Below are positions 1 to 10,461 of a stretch of 56,596 bases of DNA, piece after piece. Both the position numbers and the translations under genes were made by a program. How positions within the stretch are numbered: position 1 is the first letter of the stretch; each line of letters opens with the position of its first letter. The notes below the pieces were generated by a model. It searched no databases. It saw nothing but the letters and a program-made list of their open reading frames with translations, and was not told where the DNA came from. This stretch comes from Bacteroidota bacterium (GTDB lineage: Bacteria; Bacteroidota; Bacteroidia; Cytophagales; Cyclobacteriaceae). Location: positions 1 through 56,596 of the forward strand of contig JAFDYY010000018.1 of NCBI GenBank assembly GCA_018267195.1, written 5' to 3'.

Positions 1-3000
1 TTAACCAACTATAACTCTTCATTCCAAACGGGTAGTAGTTGTTCACCTGTATCACAGGGCTCTCTTGTTGGGTGATCTTCAGGTCATCGAAATACACATC
101 GTTACCTGTATCATTGTCATAGCTCAGGTAAATGAAAACATAACCAATTTCCGGTGCTGTGATTTGGGGCAAGGCCATAGGCCCTCCACCGCCCGTGGGC
201 ACCGGCACGGACTGCCCGCCCAGCGGGTTGTAATCTTTGTCGAACAATATGTAATTCAAAAATGCGCTCGGTGCAGTTGTGCCCTGGCCGGGGCTCAGGC
301 CCGCGATCACCGCATTGCCCGTGTTGTTCAGGCTGCTGAAAATGGCACCGGGGTCGCCCGTGCCGCTGACCCCGCCAAACACGGGGGCCACCGCACCCAT
401 TACCGTGGCCAACGGTGTTTTGGTATAGCTCCCGCCCGTGAGGTACGAAGAATTTACGGAAGCGTTGACCACATCCCCGGGATACACTTTCAAACTCTTG
501 GCCGGGCCCACTTTGTAAGTGGGGTTCATCTTCACCACATAACTTCCACCGGGGGTGGTGTTGGCCGTGGGGTTGGAAAAGATCATGGCATAGTTCATGT
601 TCAGGAACTGGCCCGTCACTCCGTTGGTCAGCGTGGCGGCATCTTCGGTGGGCCGGTTGTTGGGCTCCATCGTGGCGGTATAGGCCTGCGTGCCCGGGTT
701 GGTCTGCAGCACCACGCGTGTGCTGCCCACCTGGTCGGTAATAAAATAGTTGTACTCAAAATCGGTTTTGTAAAGTGCCACTCTATTAACATATATCGTG
801 TTGCCCGTTGCCGGCCCGTTCCATTTTACGCCCAGTGAAACGGAAGTAGCGTTGGAGGGAACAACAAAGCTTACCGATGCCCAGCTTTCATTGGCCGCAC
901 CGGTGGGCAACGGCACCGGGGCATACGCTGCGCCCGGCCAGACCAAATCGCCCAGATTTGTTTTTACATACAGCATGGCCAATGAGCCTGAGGTTTGGTA
1001 ACCGAGTATTCTAAACGAGTACGTTTGCCCGGCTGTTACGGGGTACGCAGTTCCTTTGTCGGTGCTGATGGGGAAGATTCCTTCGTTTTGGGTTCCGGCA
1101 CTGTTGGATGCCGTTACATAGGTTTGCGTATTTTGATAGACGCATGACAGCGTTACATTTCCGCTGGTGGCGGTGAAGCCGCTCAAACTTCCCGCATCGG
1201 GGTTGGAGAAAATGTTTTCGTACGTGGGCGGTGTGATCCTTCCTTCGGGTTGGTTCACGGTCAGCACCTGCCCGTTGAGCAGAACAAAGTTGCCCACGTA
1301 GTCGGTGGAGGTGGTCACGTAGGTTTGATAGGTAGGGGAATGTTTTGCCGTGTCATAGATATATGCCATCTGGTTGAGCTTGATGCCCGCAGCATCGTAC
1401 GTGTATTTTATGTAAGACGTGTCTGTGCCTACTACGTTTATTGATATCTTTTTCGGCCGGTTGTTAAAATAGTAGGTGATCTTTGATATTTTCTTGTTCA
1501 GGTCGCTGGTCAGGTTGCCGTTAGCATCGTAGGTGTAATCGGGATTGGCAATGGTGTTGGGCCCGCCATCGGCAAAGCCGAGCTGGCGGGTGGCCGTAGT
1601 GGAATTGTCAGCTACGTACTGCAACTGGTTGCCGTTATCGGATGAAGTTGAATAGGCAGTTGATCCCGCGGTTACTCCATACGTGTAGGTCAGCTGATCC
1701 ATGGTGCTCAATGAATTTGAGCCATTGCTAAAATACTCCGTGTTGCGGTTGAGCGTAAGGATGTTTCCGTTCAGGTCGTACGTAAGATTGTTCTCGGTAA
1801 AGAAATCCGGTTCGCCTGTCCACGTCAGGCTGTTGTCCAAACTCATTTTGCCGCTCGATGAGGTGACGCGTTTTAAATTATCATAGCCAAAGTTGTACAA
1901 GCGCTTCTTGCTGCCCAGGTCCTGCTTCCAGCGGATGGCGCTGATGAGCCCATCGGGGCGGGGGCTGTTGCCCGCTCCGCTCAATGAAGTGTTGTAAGTC
2001 AGATCCATGCCGAAGTAATCGTTGGCATCGTCTCCGGTGTCCGTGCCCGTGGGGATGTTGTTGATGTTGGTCAGTTCTCCGCGGATGTCATAGCGGAAAT
2101 CGACATTTTGCAAATATGCCGTGCCGCCATCGGTACTGTGCAATTTCTTTTTCACTACCTGGCCCAGTTCATTGTACTCCAGTGCCGACAGAATAACCAT
2201 CGGCTGGCTGTTGACCTGGTGCTGCACTTGCAGCAGCCTGCCCACCGGGTCGTACGAAAATACTTTGCGCTGGGTGGTGATGTTGCCGGTGTTGTAGCCG
2301 ATGGCGGTCTGAAGTTCTTCCAGTTTCTTGCCGCTGAAATCATACAGCGTGGAAATGCGGTCGCGGCCGCCCACGTGGTTCGCCCCGATCACTTGCACCA
2401 CGCTGCCATATCGGTTGTAGTAAGAGACCGTGTTGAGCCACGTGGTAGTGCCCAATATTTTCACGCTGCTGGCCACGGTCGCCCCTTTCAACCGAGTGTA
2501 CAGCGCGGAGGGAAAGGTTTCATCGGGCGTAGTGGAGTACGGAGGGGTATTTTTCCAGGCCTCCCCCGATACATATTGAAAATTTGTATTGGAGCATACC
2601 TCGCACGAGTAGCTGTCGTAATACGTTTTCACCAATTGCTCCACGTTCGTTGTGGGGAACACAGTGGATGGAGTCCCGCCCGATTGGATGGCCGTATGAA
2701 AGGAAGTGGAGGTAACCCCTGCTTTGAAATCAAACCCGGGCTCCAATGAAACCGAGTGGGTAACGGTGTATTCATTGATTGATGCGTATGCAGACAGCAC
2801 CACGTCCGCAACGGTGACTACGCTGGTAACATTCTGGTATCCTTGCCCACTGCCGAGTGAGTTAATGTATGTCTGCATCGCTGCGCGAGTGGTGTAGGTA
2901 TTATCGGGGCCGTAAACGCCCGACACCACCGGGCGGTTTTGGTCATCGTATTGGGTGTAGCTCCACTTGTTCCCCAGTGTGGATTGATTGGGGTCACCGG

Positions 3001-4768
3001 TCAACCGTTGGTTGGCATCCTGGGTGAGCACTACCCTGTCCCGCGTATCGTACACGGTATAGACCCAGCCGGCTCCGGGGGCTTTTGATTCAACAGCCCT
3101 GTTGAGGTAATCGTAGTTGTATTGGTACGCCCATCGGTCCAGTTGAGCCTGCGTGGGGGAATAGGCAGGCGAAGATTGGTTCTTTAACACCTTGATCAGC
3201 TCGGGCGGTAAAATGAATTTCAGGTTCCCCTTGGCATCATAGACATAATAGGTTTCTGCCCTGAGGTTGGTTGCATCCGAACGGACCAATAGTTTGATCC
3301 CCCGGATATCGGCATAGGTTTCAGTGACTACGCTTTGTTCATCGGTAGCGGCAGTCTTTGTAAGAATGGAAGCAGAATAAAAGTAGGGCGATATGGCCTG
3401 TGGCAAACCCGATCCGTTCACCGCCCAGTTGAGCACATCGGACGGTGCATTGGTGCCATACGCCACGGACTTTCCAATGGATGCCCAATTAGCCCCGGGG
3501 CCGGCCTGCTTGACGGGCCGGCTCAGGGGCGAAGGCTCAAAGGTGGTGGTGGAATAGGGAACTGCGTCATCGGCAATTTTGTCGTTGCTTACATTGTAGA
3601 AACTTGACTCACTGGTGAGGGCGGTTGCAGTTGGAACAAATGCACCTACATTGCCGCTGGTCAAAGAGTAGGGTAAATACTGATTGGCCTCTCTGCCGAG
3701 ACCGTCAAAAATTTTAAAACCGATCATGTCATTTCCAAAAGGTGAGGCCTGTTGGCTTACTTTCTCAATGGGCCGCCCCAGGTCATCGGCATACGAGATC
3801 AACCTGGTTTTTTTCTTTCCTATGGGTATGGCCGCAACATTGGCCGCTACTTTTAGGGTGTCCAGCACATTATCCTGCTGCACATAGTTGTAATTGTTGG
3901 TGATGTTGGAAAATGTAATGGTTACCTGGGATGTAAACGATTTTAGTTTGGAATCCGTGACCGTTAAAGTAAACGTGGTCGCACCCGGTTGGGGGTTTAC
4001 AACCTGCAAAGCCAAGCCCGTTGTATTGTTTAACGTTTGCGCAGTTCCCGATTGGGTCCATAGATAAGTTACCGCATCGCCATCGTCCACATCATAGCCT
4101 GATCCATATACAGTATAGGTGGCCAAAGGAAGGCCCACTGTCCGGCTAAGCCCGGCATCCGATATGGGAAGGTGGTTAACATAGAGCGAGAGGGTTTGGT
4201 TGACCCCGCAAGAATTGGTTCCGGTCAACTGGTAACCCCCGCCCAATGTGGGCACGAATGGAGCAGTGCCCGAAGCCACTGTTGGTTTTGAGCTTGAGGA
4301 AGTGTATATCCACTGCAGGTTTGAAGCACCCGAAGCGGTAAGCGTTAAATTATTGGAAGGCAAGACGCTCATTGGATCTATGGAGGCTGTATAAGACACT
4401 GTTGTTGGGGCGACCACAGTAAAACTGATCGGGGTACGGCTGGGGTTTACTCCACCCGAACAAACAGCCTCAACCCAATACGTGACACTTGAATTAAAGG
4501 CAGCCGTTAACGAAGATTGCACGATACCGGCCCCCGGATTGCTGATACTGACACCGACACTGGTGCCTCCCGTTTGTGCAGTCCACCAATTGTGAGAGGT
4601 AACGCTCCCCCCATTGGTCGTGGCATAAAGGGTATAAGAATATCCCGCACACCCTGACGTACTGGCTACTGTTGGAAAAGTGTAACAAGTTTGGGCACCC
4701 ACGCCTAAGGAAAGCACAATAAAAAATCCGCACAACAAAAGATTCAGTAAATTCTTAACTCTACGCAT
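1..4768 (-). CDS. RHS/YD-repeat secreted protein, DUF6443-type (3' end outside window)
   Basis: Large secreted RHS protein; the frame stays open for 1589 codons to the left edge, so the C-terminus is missing. The ATG at 4768 starts a signal peptide (MRRVKNLLNLLLCGFF). Residues about 25-285 are Ig/PKD-like beta domains (for example DVDDGDAVTYLWTQSG). About 290-430 match the DUF6443 style (DNVLDTLKVAANV, YADDLGRPIEKV, DGLGREANQYLPY). YD repeats follow to about residue 1110 (YDTRDRVVLTQD, YDPVGRLLQVQ, YDANGNLTSD), then a CBM-like beta region. The last visible residues include YYPFGM, the motif that in Bacteroidota RHS proteins closes the shell before a variable tip. I checked the frame at 482, 1442, 2882 and 4768 and it is continuous. 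It starts 6 bp after the upstream RHS-like gene, so they are probably cotranscribed. By family knowledge such proteins can encase toxins; no toxin is visible here. Its base composition is clearly richer in GC than the upstream gene. Confidence 0.85.
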   Translation of the reverse strand, partial: MRRVKNLLNLLLCGFFIVLSLGVGAQTCYTFPTVASTSGCAGYSYTLYATTNGGSVTSHNWWTAQTGGTSVGVSISNPGAGIVQSSLTAAFNSSVTYWVEAVCSGGVNPSRTPISFTVVAPTTVSYTASIDPMSVLPSNNLTLTASGASNLQWIYTSSSSKPTVASGTAPFVPTLGGGYQLTGTNSCGVNQTLSLYVNHLPISDAGLSRTVGLPLATYTVYGSGYDVDDGDAVTYLWTQSGTAQTLNNTTGLALQVVNPQPGATTFTLTVTDSKLKSFTSQVTITFSNITNNYNYVQQDNVLDTLKVAANVAAIPIGKKKTRLISYADDLGRPIEKVSQQASPFGNDMIGFKIFDGLGREANQYLPYSLTSGNVGAFVPTATALTSESSFYNVSNDKIADDAVPYSTTTFEPSPLSRPVKQAGPGANWASIGKSVAYGTNAPSDVLNWAVNGSGLPQAISPYFYSASILTKTAATDEQSVVTETYADIRGIKLLVRSDATNLRAETYYVYDAKGNLKFILPPELIKVLKNQSSPAYSPTQAQLDRWAYQYNYDYLNRAVESKAPGAGWVYTVYDTRDRVVLTQDANQRLTGDPNQSTLGNKWSYTQYDDQNRPVVSGVYGPDNTYTTRAAMQTYINSLGSGQGYQNVTSVVTVADVVLSAYASINEYTVTHSVSLEPGFDFKAGVTSTSFHTAIQSGGTPSTVFPTTNVEQLVKTYYDSYSCEVCSNTNFQYVSGEAWKNTPPYSTTPDETFPSALYTRLKGATVASSVKILGTTTWLNTVSYYNRYGSVVQVIGANHVGGRDRISTLYDFSGKKLEELQTAIGYNTGNITTQRKVFSYDPVGRLLQVQHQVNSQPMVILSALEYNELGQVVKKKLHSTDGGTAYLQNVDFRYDIRGELTNINNIPTGTDTGDDANDYFGMDLTYNTSLSGAGNSPRPDGLISAIRWKQDLGSKKRLYNFGYDNLKRVTSSSGKMSLDNSLTWTGEPDFFTENNLTYDLNGNILTLNRNTEYFSNGSNSLSTMDQLTYTYGVTAGSTAYSTSSDNGNQLQYVADNSTTATRQLGFADGGPNTIANPDYTYDANGNLTSDLNKKISKITYYFNNRPKKISINVVGTDTSYIKYTYDAAGIKLNQMAYIYDTAKHSPTYQTYVTTSTDYVGNFVLLNGQVLTVNQPEGRITPPTYENIFSNPDAGSLSGFTATSGNVTLSCVYQNTQTYVTASNSAGTQNEGIFPISTDKGTAYPVTAGQTYSFRILGYQTSGSLAMLYVKTNLGDLVWPGAAYAPVPLPTGAANESWASVSFVVPSNATSVSLGVKWNGPATGNTIYVNRVALYKTDFEYNYFITDQVGSTRVVLQTNPGTQAYTATMEPNNRPTEDAATLTNGVTGQFLNMNYAMIFSNPTANTTPGGSYVVKMNPTYKVGPAKSLKVYPGDVVNASVNSSYLTGGSYTKTPLATVMGAVAPVFGGVSGTGDPGAIFSSLNNTGNAVIAGLSPGQGTTAPSAFLNYILFDKDYNPLGGQSVPVPTGGGGPMALPQITAPEIGYVFIYLSYDNDTGNDVYFDDLKITQQESPVIQVNNYYPFGMKSYSWL

Positions 4769-4774
4769 AACACT

Positions 4775-7700
4775 CTACTGTTTGGTAGTGTAAATGGCCT
4801 GCCGAATTACATTCTTATTTTCATCAAAGGTGTTTATCAACCTTCCCCACGGGTCATATTGCAAATAAGCAGTATGATTATTATTGTCAGTTTTGGAAGT
4901 CGGCCCAAACACCAAATCATAAGTAGTTGTTTCCATATTCCCCCGTTTTGGATAAAGCCGCACTTCATCGACAGTAACGTTCCCCGAAGCAAGTTTAACA
5001 ACAGCCGCATTAAGTTGCGCTGAGCCGGTAAATGGAAACTCATAATACGTCCATGCGGAAGGAATAGACTGTGTGGTTGAACCGTTGACTGTCAATGTGC
5101 CCGAGTTGGCTGACTGCGCCCAAAAAGAAATGATGTAATTTTCTCCTGATATCACTTGGTTGAATTGCAATCCGTTTGTGCCGATGGACATGGAATTATT
5201 TCCCGTTTTTGCTGCAGTACTTGAAATCGAACCGTCTGTCCACTGCTGCCAGTTTCCATTTGTATTATCTTCAAAACTGGTGTAAGCAACTTGATTGTAA
5301 TTTGCATTACCCACTTTTGCTAGCGGCCTTATTTTGTACTGATCCAAAATTACTGCTGAGGGAATATTTCCTTTCGCCTGAGTTTCTAAAACCGCCCCAG
5401 TATAATTGTCACGTACATTGATTTGTTGCGCCATGGTCCAATCAGCCAAAGTGCTGGAAGGATTAGCCACGGGATCCCATGAAGAGAAGAAACTAATGTC
5501 ATTGACATTGTTACCATTCCAGACCAACTGATCGTAAGGTGCTGGCACTGTAGCACCGGTGCCAAGGCTGGGGTTAAGGGCAGGCCAGTTTTTGTAGCGG
5601 GTTACCTGAGATTCGGAGTAAGTACCATTTATTTTTTTTGAAACTTGAAGTAAGGGTGTCAACAAATTGGTCTGAAAATTGGGGTCATTAACCTCATACC
5701 AATATTTGTACTCTTGATAAATTGATGAGGAAGAGCCTGTGGTACTCGAATTTCGCAGTTGACCTGTGGAGCGATTAAAAGTATTTGTGGTAGTAATTGT
5801 TATGCCATCCGAAGTTTTAACATTTTTTGTAGCCTTGATATAATAGGCAACTTCAACTTGACCTTGCCCGCCATTCAAAAAAAGCGGAACTGAGTACGAT
5901 GTGTAAGTTATTTTTGTTGAAGAAACTGGATTATTGTTTACATCGTAGGTAATGATTTGATAAGGGTAACCTAAAAATCTCAGGGAGTCCCCGTATGCGC
6001 CATTCTTGTGGGAAGTTGTCGTATATCCATTGGGCATGGATGATGGCGTGTTACTTCCAGGAATTACATTCACATCGGTGTATTGAGCAACGTTGCCGGA
6101 TGGGTCAACAAAAGCTGTGGAAAAATTATAACCAAAAGCAACGTTTTGGTCCGTGGAGCCATTTCCACTAATCGTGATTGAACTGACCGGATAATCTACT
6201 TGGTAACCCGTAGCACGTTCAGCAATATTTTTATACAATGTTATTGAGTTAGCATCCATGTATGATTTACCGGGGGGCGACTGGTAACAAGCGAGCATAT
6301 CAAAGCCATAGTTTATTCTTGTTACCAAATTTCCAAATTGATCATAGTCACTGAAATAGACGGTATTCTGCCCAATATTGTCTGAATTGGGGGACAGCGT
6401 ACCATTTTTCACAAATTTAAGATCACCTCCAGAAGTTAAAATGCGGCCTGCAATATCGCCATATACTGTGGAGTTGGTGGATGTCCATGAGCCATCAGGA
6501 TTGTGATAAAACATAGACCCATTTGTAACATAAAAATCCGCAGAAGCTTGGCCCCCACTAAAAAGTGGTAAGAAGCCATTTGAAATTGAATTGGATGTCC
6601 AGTTCAAAGAATTAGCATTGAATACTGATAGCGTCCTGTAAGAATTGTCGGGTGAGGCACTTACCAAAAAATCAATGCCACTACCTACTTTGTTTGTAGC
6701 ATTTGTAGATTGTGCCCCTGACAGTATCCAATTGTTACCATCAAATCTCACTGCCTTTGACATAACGGATCCATCGATCAATGCAAATTGTGAATTATTG
6801 ATTGGGAACACATAACTATTGTCATCCCAATACAATAACAAACTAGTTGAATTATCATTGTCTCGATAAAAATTTGTGTAAGTATTATCCCACCGAAAAA
6901 GAAACTCAGGGTTGTTCCCCGCCATCGCAACCATGAAATTGTTTGAACTGTGCAAGTTGCTAGGAAACTTTGGGCCAGTATTCGCCCAAACTAAGGATTG
7001 AGGTATACTGGTTGTTACCCAGTTTCGCTCTTCATTGAGATATGAAAAAGTCAATTGAACAGTGTTAGCAAACCATTCTGAATAATTTATTACAAAATTG
7101 TTTGAAGCGGTGTAGAAATTGTCAACGCCAGATCGTGCCGAGTTAATATTTACAGGAAATAAAGCCTGATTGAAGTGGCCATTATAGACCCCTCCATTGT
7201 ATGTAAATAGGTAGCCCGGAGTAGAATTTGAGTTTGTATAAGTAGCTATTGCAACAAAATTATCACCAGAGAGTAAGGTGGCAGAGCCGCTTCCAAGATT
7301 ATAGCTCAAATAATTAAGGCTGGATGAGTTATCGATAGTTGCACAAATCCAATTTCCTCGCTTTGCCTCATCCTTGTAATACATTGCAAAGCTAGCATTG
7401 TTTCCAGCAAAAGTTTGATCTCCAGGTTGAGTTAGTATCGCGAAGAATTTATCCTCAGTAACCACTTGAAAGTTATTATAATGGAATGTGTTGTTATTAA
7501 AAGTCGCCCCCACATTCACCAAATTGAGGTTTACACCTGATAACGTAGATGGTACCCACTCGCCAAACCATTGATAGACTGAAATAGAAACAGGAGAAGG
7601 ATTTGATGTATGGTTGCCGTTTGAGTCCAATGCTCTCCAGGCAACAACAACATAATCTGAACCAAACCACAATTGAGGTTCACCTCCGCCAGAAATCGTG

Positions 7701-8929
7701 AGTGAGCGATTCGAATGACCAATTTGATTATTGCTCATCGCATACGTATAGCTTACCGTTCCTCCAGTGGGGTAAGTTATTTTTTGAAGAAACCCTTTGT
7801 ATCCAGTTGATCCGGTTGAGGTGAAATAATCAAAACGAATTCCAGGCAAAGCTTGTCCGGCACCGTTACGCTGCTCAATATAAGCGAGCAGCATTTTTGC
7901 TGTGTTGATTCCGTCATTGATTGATGAATATCGAAAATTTACTGACAAATATTTCGTGCCAGTTTCCTGAAGAACATCAATGTGGTCCAAGTAAAGTTTC
8001 TCATAGTTCTCCTGATAAGCATCTGGTTCAGGCTGCTCCGTATGAGGTTCCATATAATATTGTGGGTTCTTGTTGTTATAAAAAAACTGTACTTTCCTTC
8101 CGATAGGATCTACAATTTGTTTTAGGTACGATGCTTCTGTTTGTTTTTGGCCAAAATTGGAGCCAACAAATTGATCCACATTTGTGTATTCGAAAGTCAC
8201 TTTCTCTCCCCATAGATTGTTGATTTCTGAAAGGTTCCATGTCGTGGCTAATCGTGTTTGATTGTTAGTATTAGAACTGTTGCCAATCCAATTACCCCAA
8301 CGAACTGTGTACTGAACGGTGCTTCGTCCGCTGTTTTTGTCTCCATAGATATATTTAAAGCCATTCTCTCGGACAATCACCCATTTGCTCGGCCCTGGCG
8401 TTGTAAGAGCGTAGTCAGTAGGATCATAATAAAACTTGATTTGCCAAAACTGATATTTCTTGGTTGCATAAGTATTATAAAGACCGATAGCATCTGACCC
8501 ATGCCCTATTCTCACTAGCCTATTACTGGTTTGCCCCTCCAGTAAATAATAGGTATCGTCTTCCCTTGTGCCCGTACTTTTATGATCACAAATAATCCTT
8601 GGCATGTCCATAGTCCACCCCAAGCCCAAAATTCCGCCCGGAGATTCCAGGTTCCATGTATCCACTTGATTTTGCACATTTGAGTTATAACTAATTGCCA
8701 CATTTACACCAAGGCCTTCTTTTCCAGTAAGGCTTACCAAACTGATAGGTAAATTCAAATCACCGGTAAATAAATTGACCGTGTTTTGGACCTTGCCAAT
8801 ATTGTCAGGTGCTGTGCTGAAAGTATTTATTTGAGGTAAAGCACTCGGGGCTGAGGCCTGCCCAATTGCTTTTGTGAAAAATAATATGCCACAAAATATG
8901 CCGATGACAATAACCGTGGAGAGCTTCAT
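4775..8929 (-). CDS. SpvB/RHS-like secreted protein
   Basis: 1384-aa secreted protein with an N-terminal signal peptide (MKLSTVIVIGIFCGILFFT, ending near GQA). Residues about 33-350 resemble the SpvB/RHS N-terminal region (NIGKVQNTVNLFTGDLNLPI, GLGWTMDMPRI). The middle is rich in Asn, Ser and aromatic residues, as in a beta-propeller or extended beta shell. About 1218-1320 looks like a carbohydrate-binding sandwich (YTSFEDNTNGNWQQWTD). The end is a single YD unit (YDPWGRLINTFDENKN). It therefore looks like the front half of an RHS shell, with the rest in the next gene (gap 6 bp). It starts 3 bp after the fiber gene. No T9SS C-terminal sorting domain is seen. AT-rich compared with the downstream gene. 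The RHS relation is good; the exact role is inferred. Confidence 0.8.
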   Translation of the reverse strand: MKLSTVIVIGIFCGILFFTKAIGQASAPSALPQINTFSTAPDNIGKVQNTVNLFTGDLNLPISLVSLTGKEGLGVNVAISYNSNVQNQVDTWNLESPGGILGLGWTMDMPRIICDHKSTGTREDDTYYLLEGQTSNRLVRIGHGSDAIGLYNTYATKKYQFWQIKFYYDPTDYALTTPGPSKWVIVRENGFKYIYGDKNSGRSTVQYTVRWGNWIGNSSNTNNQTRLATTWNLSEINNLWGEKVTFEYTNVDQFVGSNFGQKQTEASYLKQIVDPIGRKVQFFYNNKNPQYYMEPHTEQPEPDAYQENYEKLYLDHIDVLQETGTKYLSVNFRYSSINDGINTAKMLLAYIEQRNGAGQALPGIRFDYFTSTGSTGYKGFLQKITYPTGGTVSYTYAMSNNQIGHSNRSLTISGGGEPQLWFGSDYVVVAWRALDSNGNHTSNPSPVSISVYQWFGEWVPSTLSGVNLNLVNVGATFNNNTFHYNNFQVVTEDKFFAILTQPGDQTFAGNNASFAMYYKDEAKRGNWICATIDNSSSLNYLSYNLGSGSATLLSGDNFVAIATYTNSNSTPGYLFTYNGGVYNGHFNQALFPVNINSARSGVDNFYTASNNFVINYSEWFANTVQLTFSYLNEERNWVTTSIPQSLVWANTGPKFPSNLHSSNNFMVAMAGNNPEFLFRWDNTYTNFYRDNDNSTSLLLYWDDNSYVFPINNSQFALIDGSVMSKAVRFDGNNWILSGAQSTNATNKVGSGIDFLVSASPDNSYRTLSVFNANSLNWTSNSISNGFLPLFSGGQASADFYVTNGSMFYHNPDGSWTSTNSTVYGDIAGRILTSGGDLKFVKNGTLSPNSDNIGQNTVYFSDYDQFGNLVTRINYGFDMLACYQSPPGKSYMDANSITLYKNIAERATGYQVDYPVSSITISGNGSTDQNVAFGYNFSTAFVDPSGNVAQYTDVNVIPGSNTPSSMPNGYTTTSHKNGAYGDSLRFLGYPYQIITYDVNNNPVSSTKITYTSYSVPLFLNGGQGQVEVAYYIKATKNVKTSDGITITTTNTFNRSTGQLRNSSTTGSSSSIYQEYKYWYEVNDPNFQTNLLTPLLQVSKKINGTYSESQVTRYKNWPALNPSLGTGATVPAPYDQLVWNGNNVNDISFFSSWDPVANPSSTLADWTMAQQINVRDNYTGAVLETQAKGNIPSAVILDQYKIRPLAKVGNANYNQVAYTSFEDNTNGNWQQWTDGSISSTAAKTGNNSMSIGTNGLQFNQVISGENYIISFWAQSANSGTLTVNGSTTQSIPSAWTYYEFPFTGSAQLNAAVVKLASGNVTVDEVRLYPKRGNMETTTYDLVFGPTSKTDNNNHTAYLQYDPWGRLINTFDENKNVIRQAIYTTKQ

Positions 8930-8932
8930 AAC

Positions 8933-10417
8933 CTATTTGTTTTTCTCTATCACTTCAATTTTAGTCTTTAAGATTTCATTCTCCTTTTTCAAATCCAATA
9001 AATAGAGCGTCAGCTCCTCCACCTTCTTTAAAAGCAACATATTCATCTCGCCTACACTCACACCGGTTTTTTCCATCTCCTTGGCTGAAGGTACTTCAGG
9101 CAAATGCTTGTTTTCATCAATGTATTTTTTCACTTCTTCCAGCGTGCGGAGTTTATAGCCCTCCTCAAATACATAATCGGGCGGGATGTTTACGTCCACC
9201 TTTACTTCGCTGCAATGCACCGTGCCATTTACTGTGAGTTTGTAATCCGGGCTTTGCGAACCGATGCCTACATTTCCGGTATTGAAGTAAATGGAACTTG
9301 AATTTGTCGTCCATTGAGAACTGTTGGCTGCGGCTTGCCAAGTCGCATTTCCACTCGCATCCGAAGTCAATACTTTTCCGGCACCAATTGTGCCTCCCGT
9401 CACTTGAAGACCGCTTGTGATCAATGACGTTCCACGAACAGTACCGCTCACATCCAATGGGTAAGCGGGGGTGAGCGTACCAATCCCCACTGACCCGGTA
9501 TAATTAATGGTAGCTCCAGATATCGCCCATGGCGATGATCCTCCGCCTGACGGGGTTTGCCACGTAGCATTGCCGCTGGCATCGGAAGTGAGCACTTTTC
9601 CGGCAGCCGGTGTACCTCCGGTTATTTTCAATCCCCCGGCAATCAAGGTTGCCGCAGTTCCTGTGCCGGCATACACTTGAGTCACAGCCGAGTTGCCCAG
9701 TTGGATGGCATTGCTCGAGGTGGCAATCGCCCCGTTGCCTAATGCCGTGGCATTGGTAAGTGCGGCAGAGCTAACATCAGCGCCATAACCAAGGGCAGTG
9801 TTGTTGCTGCCCGTAGTGTTGGTAAGTAACGCTTGATAACCAAAGGCGGTGTTGTTGCTCCCGGTAGTGTTTCCGAACAGCGATTTGTACCCTCCGGCCG
9901 TAAGATTTCCTCCTGATGTGTTGTTGAAAAGGGAATTGCTGCCAAAGGCAGAGTTGTAACTGCCCGTGTTATTTTGAAGGGTAGTATAACCGCTTGCGGT
10001 GTTATCAGAGCCGGAAGAAACTGCATAAAGTGCGTTCAAGCCAATGCCGGTATTATTTGACCCCGTAACCCCTCTCAATGCATTGAGGCCAACCGCTGTA
10101 CAATAATTTGCTGTGGTAATTGATGCAAGAGCAGAATATCCAACGGCTGTATTGTAGCCACCGGTCGTGTTTGAATTCAGTGCTGCGTACCCTATCCCTG
10201 AGTTATAAGTTCCCGAAGTGATATTGGCAAGTGAGCTTGCACCAAAAGCCCCGTTGTATGCAGCCGAGCTTGTCGAAGCTTTGCCTGCATAGTATCCAAA
10301 ATAACTGTTCAGGTTGCCGGCCGTTCCGGTTGAGGTTCCGTAATACGTGGTGTTCTGTGCCAGGGGTACTTGTACGATCAAAAATGAAAGTAAAATAGAA
10401 AGCAAAATAGGTTTCAT
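8933..10417 (-). CDS. YadA-head-repeat fiber protein with Bacteroidota tail C-terminus
   Basis: 494-aa secreted protein with signal peptide (MKPILLSILLSFLIVQVPLAQ). Residues about 35-240 are tandem 17-19-residue repeats of the form NTTGSNNTAxGYxAL, like the left-handed beta-roll head of YadA-type trimeric adhesins. Two copies of a TGGxxAGKVLTSDASGNATW unit follow (near 272 and 345), then GNVGIGSQSPDYKLTVNG-type segments. The last 80 residues (YKLRTLEEVKKYIDENKHLP, then a heptad-like EMNMLLLKKVEELTLYLL) are the C-terminal region common to Bacteroidota tail-fiber-like proteins. A trimeric coiled-coil end is likely, but no outer-membrane beta-barrel anchor is present. First large gene of the RHS operon; 3 bp before the SpvB-like gene. 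The function is probably an extracellular fiber or adhesin; the link to the RHS proteins rests on gene order only. Confidence 0.8.
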   Translation of the reverse strand: MKPILLSILLSFLIVQVPLAQNTTYYGTSTGTAGNLNSYFGYYAGKASTSSAAYNGAFGASSLANITSGTYNSGIGYAALNSNTTGGYNTAVGYSALASITTANYCTAVGLNALRGVTGSNNTGIGLNALYAVSSGSDNTASGYTTLQNNTGSYNSAFGSNSLFNNTSGGNLTAGGYKSLFGNTTGSNNTAFGYQALLTNTTGSNNTALGYGADVSSAALTNATALGNGAIATSSNAIQLGNSAVTQVYAGTGTAATLIAGGLKITGGTPAAGKVLTSDASGNATWQTPSGGGSSPWAISGATINYTGSVGIGTLTPAYPLDVSGTVRGTSLITSGLQVTGGTIGAGKVLTSDASGNATWQAAANSSQWTTNSSSIYFNTGNVGIGSQSPDYKLTVNGTVHCSEVKVDVNIPPDYVFEEGYKLRTLEEVKKYIDENKHLPEVPSAKEMEKTGVSVGEMNMLLLKKVEELTLYLLDLKKENEILKTKIEVIEKNK

Positions 10418-10461
10418 GGGGCGGGCTCGTTTATAAGGTTAATACAATTTATTTTACGGGT

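Noticed and set aside
65..3887. Plus-strand open frames of 60-257 codons across 65-3887
   Set aside because: They are shadows of the continuous minus-strand RHS gene, whose frame I verified at several points; their translations lack any domain.
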